This document shows positions 26,922 to 33,863 of a DNA stretch of 64,000 nucleotides, piece by piece. Within the stretch, counting starts at the first letter, position 1. Each line of letters begins with the position of its first letter. The stretch lies in assembly GCA_964552395.1 (NCBI GenBank), contig CAZKGM010000008.1, positions 42,680-106,679 on the forward strand. Reading direction: 5' to 3'. The notes under the pieces are model-generated. The model worked only from the letters and a program-made list of their open reading frames with translations. It made no database searches and was not told where the DNA came from. The stretch comes from JAJDNH01 sp964552395. Its GTDB lineage: Bacteria > Acidobacteriota > Thermoanaerobaculia > Thermoanaerobaculales > Sulfomarinibacteraceae. The translations under genes and the position numbers were made by a program.

Positions 26922-28106
26922 ATGCGCTTCATCAAAGAAACAAATATTCCGTTCCTTTCCTACCGTTGGTACGCCATCGGCGGTTCCTGCCTCCTCATCC
27001 TCGGGGGCTTGGCGGTGATGTTCCTGGGACCTGGCCTCAACCTGGGTATTGACTTCGCCGGCGGCACCCAGGTCACGCTCAAGTTCCACCAAGCGCCGGA
27101 CCTCAAGCGCCTGCGGCACACCATCGAAGGGCTCAATGTGGGCGCGCCCGTGATCCAGCGTTTCGACGAGCCGGAGAAGCACGAGATCCTGATCCGGGTG
27201 GAGAACCCCGAGGGGCAGGAGGGCGACTTCACGAAGCCGATCCTCGATCTCCTCAACAAGCAGTACAACGGCGAGCTGGGCGGCAAGTTCGACCTCAACA
27301 CCCAGGGCCGCAGGGAGCTTACCGACCTTCTCGTTACCGCCGACCCGGACGGCCTCGGGGGTGACAAGGAGACGCTGACCGAGCACTACCAGCCGATGGC
27401 CGAGGCCGTTCTGGCGTACCGCAAGGACCACGGCATCTTCGCCAGCACGGACGAGATCTCCTCGATCCAAGGACTCAGCGATGCGGTGCGTTCAGCGCTG
27501 TTGGCGCGCTGCACGACCGGGGAGTACTCACTGCTCGGCGCCCAGAGCGTCGGCCCGGCGGTCGGCGCCGACCTGCGCGAGAAGGCGCAGCTGGCAATCC
27601 TGTTCTCCCTGGTCGGCATGCTCGTCTACATCTGGATCCGCTTTCAGCTGCCGTACGGGGTCGGCGCCGTGGTCGCGCTGTTCCATGACGTATTGATCAC
27701 GCTGGGGGCACTTGCCTTGACGCAGCGGGAGATCAACCTGCCGACGGTCGCGGCACTGCTCACGCTCGTCGGCTACTCGGTCAACGACACCGTGGTCGTA
27801 TTCGATCGCGTGCGCGAGAACCTGCGTCTCAAACGGGGTGCGGAGCTGCAGCCGCTGATGGACGAGTCCATCAACCAGACGTTGTCGCGGACGCTGATAA
27901 CGTCCGGTACGACGTTGGTTGTGGTGGTGTTCCTCTACCTCTTCGGTGGCGACGTGATCAACACCTTCGCCTTCGTTCTGCTGGTCGGGATCATCGTCGG
28001 GACCTACTCCTCGATCTTCATCGCCTCTCCCGTCGCCCTCGGCATGACGCGAGCGTTCGCGAAGATCAGGCAGCGTCGGCGCGAGAAGCGTCACCGGAGG
28101 CGCTAG
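26922..28106 (+). CDS. secF: Protein translocase subunit SecF with enlarged periplasmic domain
   Basis: 394 residues, well above the usual ~300. The N-terminal helix and LGIDFAGGTQVTLKF motif, and the C-terminal RND bundle (LFHDVLITLGALAL; LVGYSVNDTVVVFDRVREN; SRTLITSGTTLVVVVFLYLFGG), are standard. Between them about 100 extra residues (about 103-205) include YRKDHGIFASTDEISSIQGL, which reads like a helix-hairpin-helix unit of the ComEA type (FxSxDEL..I.GLS). The insertion lies on the periplasmic side, next to the emerging substrate. Frame and domain order are continuous, so this is a real insertion and not a fusion error. Confidence 0.93.
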   Translation: MRFIKETNIPFLSYRWYAIGGSCLLILGGLAVMFLGPGLNLGIDFAGGTQVTLKFHQAPDLKRLRHTIEGLNVGAPVIQRFDEPEKHEILIRVENPEGQEGDFTKPILDLLNKQYNGELGGKFDLNTQGRRELTDLLVTADPDGLGGDKETLTEHYQPMAEAVLAYRKDHGIFASTDEISSIQGLSDAVRSALLARCTTGEYSLLGAQSVGPAVGADLREKAQLAILFSLVGMLVYIWIRFQLPYGVGAVVALFHDVLITLGALALTQREINLPTVAALLTLVGYSVNDTVVVFDRVRENLRLKRGAELQPLMDESINQTLSRTLITSGTTLVVVVFLYLFGGDVINTFAFVLLVGIIVGTYSSIFIASPVALGMTRAFAKIRQRRREKRHRRR

Positions 28107-28174
28107 CCCGGGGCTTGCGTATCCCCTCGAGTCAGGTTGTTTCCGTGCACGCATGATGCCGGAGGGGCAACCAC

Positions 28175-28251
28175 TGAACCGCCAAGGCGCGAAGCACGCA
28201 AAGATGAGAAAAGGAATGTCTCATTAGCGAGTTTGGCGGCTTCGCGGTTCA
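28175..28251. repeat. 77-bp imperfect palindromic intergenic repeat
   Basis: The arms begin TGAACCGC and end GCGGTTCA, and continue with regularly alternating matches (AAG.CGC.AA...CGC.AA..TGAG on both arms) for about 30 nt around a short AAAAGGAATGTC centre. It has the look of a REP/MITE-type extragenic palindrome. Confidence 0.55.
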
Positions 28252-28452
28252 CAATCAAGCCCCATCGACACTCCAGACCATGCCTGACAAGAACGAAGCT
28301 GAGCGAAGGAACTTGCGAGAGCCGGGGCTACTTACTGCCACCCAGGGGTGAAGAGTTGGTGGGGGGTGAGCCCGTGACGAGCTCATTCCCCGCGCTGTTC
28401 CCTTTCGGCCACGCCGGTGGACCGCTCACAGGGCGTCGGTTGACCCCGTCGG

Positions 28453-28458
28453 TACAAT
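28453..28458 (+). promoter_or_regulatory. -10 box of a probable leaderless rel transcript
   Basis: TACAAT is followed by exactly 6 nt (AATAGG) and the ATG of rel. Transcription starting 7 nt after the box would begin at the A of the start codon. The ribosome site is at best a weak AGG. Confidence 0.4.
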
Positions 28459-28464
28459 AATAGG

Positions 28465-30654
28465 ATGAGCCCGGCGGCGAAGATCCGCATCGAGGATGTC
28501 CTCAACAGGGTGGAGCGGTACCTCCCGCAGATGGACGAGGCGCTGCTGAGGCAGGCGTACGTCTTCGCCGCCAACCGCCACCAGGGTCAGGTCCGGCGAT
28601 CGGGAGAGGCATACCTGGTTCACCCCTTGAGCGTGGCATGGGTTCTCGCCGACATGGAGCTCGACGAGATCGCCATCGCGGCCGGCCTCCTCCACGATAT
28701 CCTTGAGGACACCGACACCACCCAGGAGGAGATGGAGCTCGAGTTCGGCCCCGCAGTGACGCGGGTCGTGGTGGCGCTGACCAAGATCTCGTCGTACGAG
28801 AGCAGCTACTCGAGCCGCGAGGCCAACGAGGCGGAGAACTTCCGCCGCCTTCTCTTCGCATCGACCGATGATGTCCGCGTCATCCTCGTCAAGCTGGCGG
28901 ACCGCCTGCACAACATGCGAACGCTGAAGTACCTCGACCACGAACGCCAGGTCGCGATCGCACGCGAGACCCTCGAGATTTACGCTCCAATCGCCCACCG
29001 GCTCGGCATCGGGAGCATCAAGACGGAGCTCGAGGACCTCTGCTTCCGCAGCCTGCACCCGCGCGAGGTGCAGCGCCTGGAGCGCGCCATCGAGGAGCGG
29101 GCGCACGTTGCTGAGCGGTGGTTTACCGAGATCAAGGGGGTCCTGGGAGGCATCCTGAAGGAGCATGGGCTGTCGGGCGAGATCCAGGGGCGCGTCAAGC
29201 ACCTGTACTCGATCTGGCAGAAGTTGCGGCGCCAGGGCGTCGATGTTGAGAGCGTGTTCGACTTTCTCGCCTTTCGCATCGTTGTCGACACGGTGGCCGA
29301 GTGCTACGCAGCCCTGGGCCTGATTCACCAGAAGTGGCAGCCGGTGCCGGGTCGGATCAAGGACTTCATCGCCATGCCCAAGCCGAACGCCTACCGGTCG
29401 CTGCACACGACCGTGATCGGTCCGGAGGGCCACCCGTTCGAGATCCAGATCCGGACCGCGGACATGCACAGGATCGCCGAGCACGGCATCGCGGCGCACT
29501 GGAGCTACAAGGAGAAGGGCTCGCGGCCGGCGGAGGACTCCCGCATGGCCTGGTTGAGCAGCCTGCTCGACACCACTCAGGGCTCCTCGCCGCGGGAGTT
29601 CCTCGACTCGCTCAGAGTCGACCTCTACCCCGACGAGGTCTACTGCTTCACACCGCGAGGGGATGTCTTCTCCTTTCCCCGTGGCGCCACGGTGCTGGAC
29701 TTCGCATACCGTGTGCACACCGAGGTCGGCCACCGGTGTGTCGGCGCCACCGTCAACGGGCGATGGGTGCCGTTGAGGACGGAGCTGAAGAACGGCGACA
29801 TCGTACAGATCTCGACCTCTCCTCAGCAGTCGCCGCATCATGACTGGCTGGGGGTCGCCGCCACCGGGCGGACCCGTTCCAAGATCCGCGCCTGGTTGAA
29901 GCGCGAGGAGAAGGTGCGCGCGATCGAGGTCGGCAAGAAGCTGCTGGAGCGCGAGCTCCGTCGCACTGGCTGGTCGTTGAAGCGGCTGGGGGACTCGGAG
30001 GAGCTGAAGAGCATCCTCACATCCCACGGGCTGTCGAAGCTTGATGACCTTCTGGCGGCGGTCGGCTTCGGCAGGATGGGGGCCGCCGTCGTCACCGAGC
30101 AGCTCATGCCGGCGGCAGAGGCTCCAGCGGAGCCGATGCTTCCGGCTACCGAGAGACGAGCGGCTCCGACGACGGAGACGCCGGTGCTCGAGGTCACGGG
30201 CGACTCGGACTTCCTGGTCTACGTGGCGAAGTGCTGCAACCCGCTCCCGGGCGAAGAGATCGTTGGTTATGTGACGCGCGGGAAGGGGGTCGCCGTGCAT
30301 TCGCGGTCGTGCCCAAATGTGCGCCGGCTGCTCTACCATCCGGAGCGGGAGATCGAGGTGCGGTGGGCGGCGGCCGCAATGGAGGGACGGGTCGGCCGCT
30401 CACGGGTCGACCTGGACATGAAGTACCAGGATCGCTCGGGCCTCCTGGCGTCGGTCTCGCAGGCCATCTCCTCCGAGGGCAGCAATATCCTCAGCTGCAG
30501 CCTACAAACTCACGATGGGGGAGCCGGCACGGTTGCGATGTCCATCGAGGTTCGTGACGCGGCTCACTTGAATCGTATTGTGCAAAAACTCGAAGCAGTC
30601 GACGGCATGCTCCATGTGGAGCGGCGGGGCTTTGTTACACGCGCGGGGCCTTGA
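28465..30654 (+). CDS. rel: Bifunctional (p)ppGpp synthetase/hydrolase Rel
   Basis: 729 residues with the full long-RSH layout. HD hydrolase (about 45-150) has HPLSVAW and LLHDILEDT. The synthetase (about 235-350) has YRSLHTTV and the RIKD form of the RxKD signature found in bifunctional enzymes, not the acidic ExDD of RelA. TGS (VYCFTPRGDVFSFPRGATVLDFAY, about 390-450), a helical/zinc-finger region with SDFLVYVAKCCNPLPGEEIVGYVTRGKGVAVH, and an ACT domain (about 650-725) follow. It sets ppGpp levels in the stringent response. The 3' end overlaps rpmB on the other strand by 20 bp. Confidence 0.95.
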   Translation: MSPAAKIRIEDVLNRVERYLPQMDEALLRQAYVFAANRHQGQVRRSGEAYLVHPLSVAWVLADMELDEIAIAAGLLHDILEDTDTTQEEMELEFGPAVTRVVVALTKISSYESSYSSREANEAENFRRLLFASTDDVRVILVKLADRLHNMRTLKYLDHERQVAIARETLEIYAPIAHRLGIGSIKTELEDLCFRSLHPREVQRLERAIEERAHVAERWFTEIKGVLGGILKEHGLSGEIQGRVKHLYSIWQKLRRQGVDVESVFDFLAFRIVVDTVAECYAALGLIHQKWQPVPGRIKDFIAMPKPNAYRSLHTTVIGPEGHPFEIQIRTADMHRIAEHGIAAHWSYKEKGSRPAEDSRMAWLSSLLDTTQGSSPREFLDSLRVDLYPDEVYCFTPRGDVFSFPRGATVLDFAYRVHTEVGHRCVGATVNGRWVPLRTELKNGDIVQISTSPQQSPHHDWLGVAATGRTRSKIRAWLKREEKVRAIEVGKKLLERELRRTGWSLKRLGDSEELKSILTSHGLSKLDDLLAAVGFGRMGAAVVTEQLMPAAEAPAEPMLPATERRAAPTTETPVLEVTGDSDFLVYVAKCCNPLPGEEIVGYVTRGKGVAVHSRSCPNVRRLLYHPEREIEVRWAAAAMEGRVGRSRVDLDMKYQDRSGLLASVSQAISSEGSNILSCSLQTHDGGAGTVAMSIEVRDAAHLNRIVQKLEAVDGMLHVERRGFVTRAGP

Positions 30655-30832
30655 CGACCTTCCCCGACCGCAGACAGCGGGTGCAGACACGGATGTACTG
30701 AGGGCTGCCATCGACCAGCGCGCGGACCCGTTGCGTGTTGGGTAACCACCTGCGTCGAGTGAGGTTATGCGCGTGACTCACGTTGTTTCCGGTCATCGGT
30801 CCCTTACCACAAATCTCACATCGCTGGGCCAT
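30635..30832 (-). CDS. rpmB: 50S ribosomal protein L28
   Basis: 65 residues from an ATG with AGGAGG upstream; a longer in-frame start exists but would add a non-conserved extension. The L28 signature is clear: CEICGKGPMTGNNVSHAHN, RRRWLPN and VCTRCLRSGKVVK. Four cysteines (two CxxC pairs) mark the zinc-binding C+ form. It is alone here, without rpmG. Convergent with rel, overlapping its last 20 bases. Confidence 0.95.
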   Translation of the reverse strand: MAQRCEICGKGPMTGNNVSHAHNLTRRRWLPNTQRVRALVDGSPQYIRVCTRCLRSGKVVKAPRV

Positions 30833-30869
30833 TTCTCGGGTCCTCCTGAGCCCCCGCGGGGGAAAGGAG

Positions 30870-30898
30870 TTAATAGCACAAGTGGTCGTCCGATGCAA
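30870..30898 (-). promoter_or_regulatory. Sigma-70-type promoter of rpmB
   Basis: On the minus strand TTGCAT (30898-30893), a 17-nt spacer ending in TGC, and TATTAA (30875-30870) form an extended -10 promoter with an ideal spacing, about 38 bp before the rpmB start. Confidence 0.65.
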
Positions 30899-30941
30899 GA
30901 GATGGCGGGCAAATCTCGCCGGGAGCCGGGTCCGAATCTCC

Positions 30942-30971
30942 TTGACAGTGCGATATCCCCTTTGCTAGCCT
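30942..30971 (+). promoter_or_regulatory. Candidate promoter of the pil operon
   Basis: A perfect -35 TTGACA (30942-30947) is followed after 18 nt by TAGCCT, a weak -10. It lies ~60 bp before pilM; GGAGTTAAGG just before the gene may serve ribosome binding. Confidence 0.45.
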
Positions 30972-31028
30972 GCTCACAGAGGTGATATGGCTCAGGTTCT
31001 TAAAACTTTTGGAGTTAAGGTGTAAACC

Positions 31029-32078
31029 GTGTTTGGAAAACGCAGAAGGCAAATTGTCGGTTGCGATATCGGTTCTTCCGCGATCAAGCTGGTTGAGCTC
31101 AGGCCCCTAAAAAACGGTGAATTCCAACTCCTCCACGCGGCCTCCGCCTCGCTCTCCGCCGAGGCCATCGTGGACGGCGCCATCATGGACTCCTCCCTCG
31201 TGGTGGAGGCGCTGTCGCACCTTATTGCGGAGAACAACATCAAGAATCCGAGTTTCGGTACCGCACTTTCCGGGCACTCGGTCATCATCAAGCGCATCCA
31301 ACTGCCGATGATGAGCGAGGCCGAGCTGTCCGAGTCGATCCAGTGGGAGGCCGAGCAGTACATTCCGTTCGACATCAACGACGTCAACCTCGACTACGTG
31401 GTGCTGGACACCTCGGGTGGAGATAGCATGGACGTGCTGTTGGTGGCGGTGAAGAAGGACCGGATCGCGGACTACACATCGGTGGTGGTCCAGGCCGGCC
31501 GCGAGCCCTCGCTGGTCGACGTCGATGTGTTCGCGCTACAAAACGCCTACGAAGCGAACTACGATGTGCTCCAGGACACCATGGCGCTCGTCAACATCGG
31601 CGCCTCGGTGATGAATATCAACGTCCTCCACCAGGGCTCATCGGTGTTCTGGCGCGATGTGGCCTTTGGGGGGAACCAGTACACGGAGGCGATCCAGCGT
31701 GAGCTCAACCTGCCGCGTGAGGAGGCGGAGAGGCTGAAGCTGGGCGAGCGGGTCGGCGACCACTCGCTGCAGAGCGTTCTCGGGATCCTCAACAGCGTTT
31801 CCGAGGACCTCGCCGCCGAGCTCCAGAAGACCATCGACTTCTTCGTCGCCACCTCATCCATCGATCGGCTGGAGCGATTGGTGCTCGCCGGCGGCGGCTC
31901 GCAGATACTCAACCTGGACGAGGTTCTCAAGGAGCGTTTTCAGGTTGCGGTCGAGGTCATGAACCCCTTCAGGAACATCCGCTACAGTGAGTCCGACTTC
32001 GATCCCGAGTGGATCAACCGCCACGCCCCGGCCATGAGCGTCGCGGTTGGACTTGCGGTGCGCGCGGTTGGAGACTGA
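31029..32078 (+). CDS. pilM: Type IV pilus assembly ATPase-fold protein PilM
   Basis: 349 residues. Actin-like fold with VGCDIGSSAIKLVEL at the N-terminus, LPMMSEAELSESIQWEAEQYIPFDINDVNLDY (characteristic of PilM), and LVLAGGGSQILNLDEVL as the second phosphate loop. PilM binds the cytoplasmic tail of PilN (which begins MIKINLV) and forms the cytoplasmic ring of the pilus alignment complex. GTG start. First gene of pilMNOPQ, with only 2 bp to pilN. Confidence 0.95.
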   Translation: MFGKRRRQIVGCDIGSSAIKLVELRPLKNGEFQLLHAASASLSAEAIVDGAIMDSSLVVEALSHLIAENNIKNPSFGTALSGHSVIIKRIQLPMMSEAELSESIQWEAEQYIPFDINDVNLDYVVLDTSGGDSMDVLLVAVKKDRIADYTSVVVQAGREPSLVDVDVFALQNAYEANYDVLQDTMALVNIGASVMNINVLHQGSSVFWRDVAFGGNQYTEAIQRELNLPREEAERLKLGERVGDHSLQSVLGILNSVSEDLAAELQKTIDFFVATSSIDRLERLVLAGGGSQILNLDEVLKERFQVAVEVMNPFRNIRYSESDFDPEWINRHAPAMSVAVGLAVRAVGD

Positions 32079-32080
32079 CG

Positions 32081-32686
32081 ATGATCAAGATCAACCTCGT
32101 TGCGGAGGCGGCAGCTCCTGCAGCGGCACGGCGTGCCCGGCGAGAGATCTCGCTCGGGGTCAAGCAGGGGGACCTCATCCTCCTCATGGTGCTCGTGCTC
32201 GCCTTCGTGGTCGTCGGTGGGAACTGGTATCTCCTCAGCTCGAAGCGGACAACCCTGCAGAACCAACAGCGGGAGCTCCAGGCCGAGCGGGACAAGCTCC
32301 AGGTCTACATCGACAAGGTCAAGGAGCTCGAGGTCAAGCGCGACGCGCTCAAGCACAAGATCGAGATCATCGACCAGCTCAAGGAGAACCAGCACGGTCC
32401 CGTCCGCATCATGGACGAGGTGTCGCGTGCTCTCCCGGACCTGGTGTGGCTGACGAACATGACGGTCGCCAACAACGTGGTGACCCTGAACGGGCAGGCG
32501 ATGGACGAGAATGCGGTCGCCAACTACATCGCCAATCTGGATGCCTCGCCGTTCTTCCAGGAGCCAACGCTTGTCGACCTCTCGCGAGCAAGCCGCGACA
32601 TCTTCAACTTCAGGCTGACTTGCGTTTTCACGTACAAACCGCCAGAGATCAAGAGCTCCACCGATACGGGAGGCGCTGGGCAATGA
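32081..32686 (+). CDS. pilN: Type IV pilus inner-membrane protein PilN
   Basis: 201 residues from the ATG at 32081, preserving the MIKINLV peptide that docks into PilM. One transmembrane helix (about 30-52, LILLMVLVLAFVVVGGNWYL), then a coiled coil (about 55-100) and a ferredoxin-like periplasmic domain (LVWLTNMTVANNVVTLNGQAMDENAVANYIANL). It pairs with PilO. Confidence 0.93.
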   Translation: MIKINLVAEAAAPAAARRARREISLGVKQGDLILLMVLVLAFVVVGGNWYLLSSKRTTLQNQQRELQAERDKLQVYIDKVKELEVKRDALKHKIEIIDQLKENQHGPVRIMDEVSRALPDLVWLTNMTVANNVVTLNGQAMDENAVANYIANLDASPFFQEPTLVDLSRASRDIFNFRLTCVFTYKPPEIKSSTDTGGAGQ

Positions 32687-32707
32687 AGGTTGGCGAGGAG
32701 GCAGGCG

Positions 32708-33304
32708 ATGGCATTTGATCTCAACGAGAAGCCATGGTACGTCGCGCTCCTGATCGGGGTTGTCCTCGGCGTCGTCCTCTACCTGGTCATGAACAGCTAT
32801 GTGTTCAAGCCAATCCGCCAGGACATCTCGACCTTGAACGAGAGCATCGCCAAGCTGCAACGAGAGATCCAGAAGGGACGCGCTGCCAAGCGGGACCTGC
32901 CGAAGCTGGAGGAGGAAATCCGCAACCTCGAGCTGGAGCTCGACCGGCTGCGCCGCATCCTGCCGACTCGACGGGAGACTGACACACTTCTGAAGAAACT
33001 GAAGCAGCTGACCGAGATCGGGCACTTCCAGCTCGGGCGCTTCACCCCGCAACCATTCATCGATCGTGATTTCTACTGGGAGTGGCCGATCAACGTCTCT
33101 CTCAGCGGTACGTACCACGAGCTCGGCCTGTTCTTCGATCGTCTGAGCCGCTTCTCACGCATCATCAATGTCAGCAACCTCAAGATTGTCGCCATGCACA
33201 AGCGCGGCAGCCCGTTTACGATCAAGGCGGACTTTACGCAGCAGACCTTCATCTATAAGGAAGAGAAGGAGGGGGCTCCAGCTTCCGGGGAGGCGCCGCA
33301 ATGA
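32708..33304 (+). CDS. pilO: Type IV pilus inner-membrane protein PilO
   Basis: 198 residues from the ATG at 32708 with GAGGAGG upstream. Membrane helix (about 10-30), coiled coil with many Lys/Arg/Glu/Leu (about 45-90) and a periplasmic domain ending KADFTQQTFIYKEE. It forms a heterodimer with PilN that spaces the inner- and outer-membrane parts of the pilus machine. Overlaps pilP by ATGA. Confidence 0.92.
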   Translation: MAFDLNEKPWYVALLIGVVLGVVLYLVMNSYVFKPIRQDISTLNESIAKLQREIQKGRAAKRDLPKLEEEIRNLELELDRLRRILPTRRETDTLLKKLKQLTEIGHFQLGRFTPQPFIDRDFYWEWPINVSLSGTYHELGLFFDRLSRFSRIINVSNLKIVAMHKRGSPFTIKADFTQQTFIYKEEKEGAPASGEAPQ

Positions 33305-33852
33305 CGAGGTACATGAGGGGGCGCCGACTGGTTGGCCTACTGGCCGTCGTGCTGACGGCCGCCACTGTCGCGTTCGCCCAAGCGCCGCCGCAGCAGACCC
33401 CAACGGCTGCCGGGCAGCCGGAGGGCGCCGGCGGAGCCCTGCCCAAGGGCGACGTCGATGTCAGCCGCATCGACCAGATCCTGCGCGGTGAGGAGCGGAT
33501 GTTCGAGGGCGAGAAGTTCACCTATGACCCCGCCAACCGGAGAGACCCGTTCGTTTCCCTTGCCGAGGGCGTTCCGGAAGAGGCGAAGGGACCCGAGGAG
33601 CGTCCTAAGGGGCTGGCCGGGATGATGATCGGCGAGGTTCGGCTCGAGGGGGTCGTCAAGACCACGAGCGGAATCATCGCCATCGTGCAAGGACGTGACA
33701 AGCTGAGCTACATCCTCCGCCCCGGGACGAAGCTGTATGACGGAGAGGTCAAGACAATCCTCCCAGACAGGGTCGTCTTCAAGCAGCAGGTGAATGATCC
33801 CAAGGCGATGAAGCCGTTCCGAGAGGTCGTGCGCGAGGTGTCTGGGAAGTGA
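33301..33852 (+). CDS. pilP: Type IV pilus assembly protein PilP
   Basis: 183 residues. Signal sequence (VGLLAVVLTAATVAFAQA) without a lipobox cysteine, unlike the lipoprotein PilP of Pseudomonas. A low-complexity linker is followed by the PilP homology domain: FTYDPANRRDPFVSLAEG, LEGVVKTTSGIIAIVQGRDKLSYILRPGTKLYDGEV and DRVVFKQQV. PilP links PilNO to the PilQ secretin. Overlaps pilQ's region by GTGA. Confidence 0.9.
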   Translation: MTRYMRGRRLVGLLAVVLTAATVAFAQAPPQQTPTAAGQPEGAGGALPKGDVDVSRIDQILRGEERMFEGEKFTYDPANRRDPFVSLAEGVPEEAKGPEERPKGLAGMMIGEVRLEGVVKTTSGIIAIVQGRDKLSYILRPGTKLYDGEVKTILPDRVVFKQQVNDPKAMKPFREVVREVSGK

Positions 33853-33863
33853 AGGAAGCAAGC

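Larger units (their letters stand above)
28107..28464. other. Intergenic region between secF and rel
   Basis: 358 bp without a supported gene. It contains the imperfect palindrome at 28175-28251 and the TACAAT box next to rel. The rest shows nothing recognised. Confidence 0.5.

Noticed and set aside
25244..26935. 563-residue frame antisense to secD
   Set aside because: SecD is complete and conserved on the plus strand; the antisense frame has no recognisable motif.
28440..28458. TTGACC and TACAAT as a -35/-10 pair for rel
   Set aside because: The spacer is only 7 nt, too short for a sigma-70 promoter; only the -10 box is retained.
28426..30339. 637-residue frame antisense to rel
   Set aside because: Rel is complete with all four domains; the antisense product has typical shadow composition.
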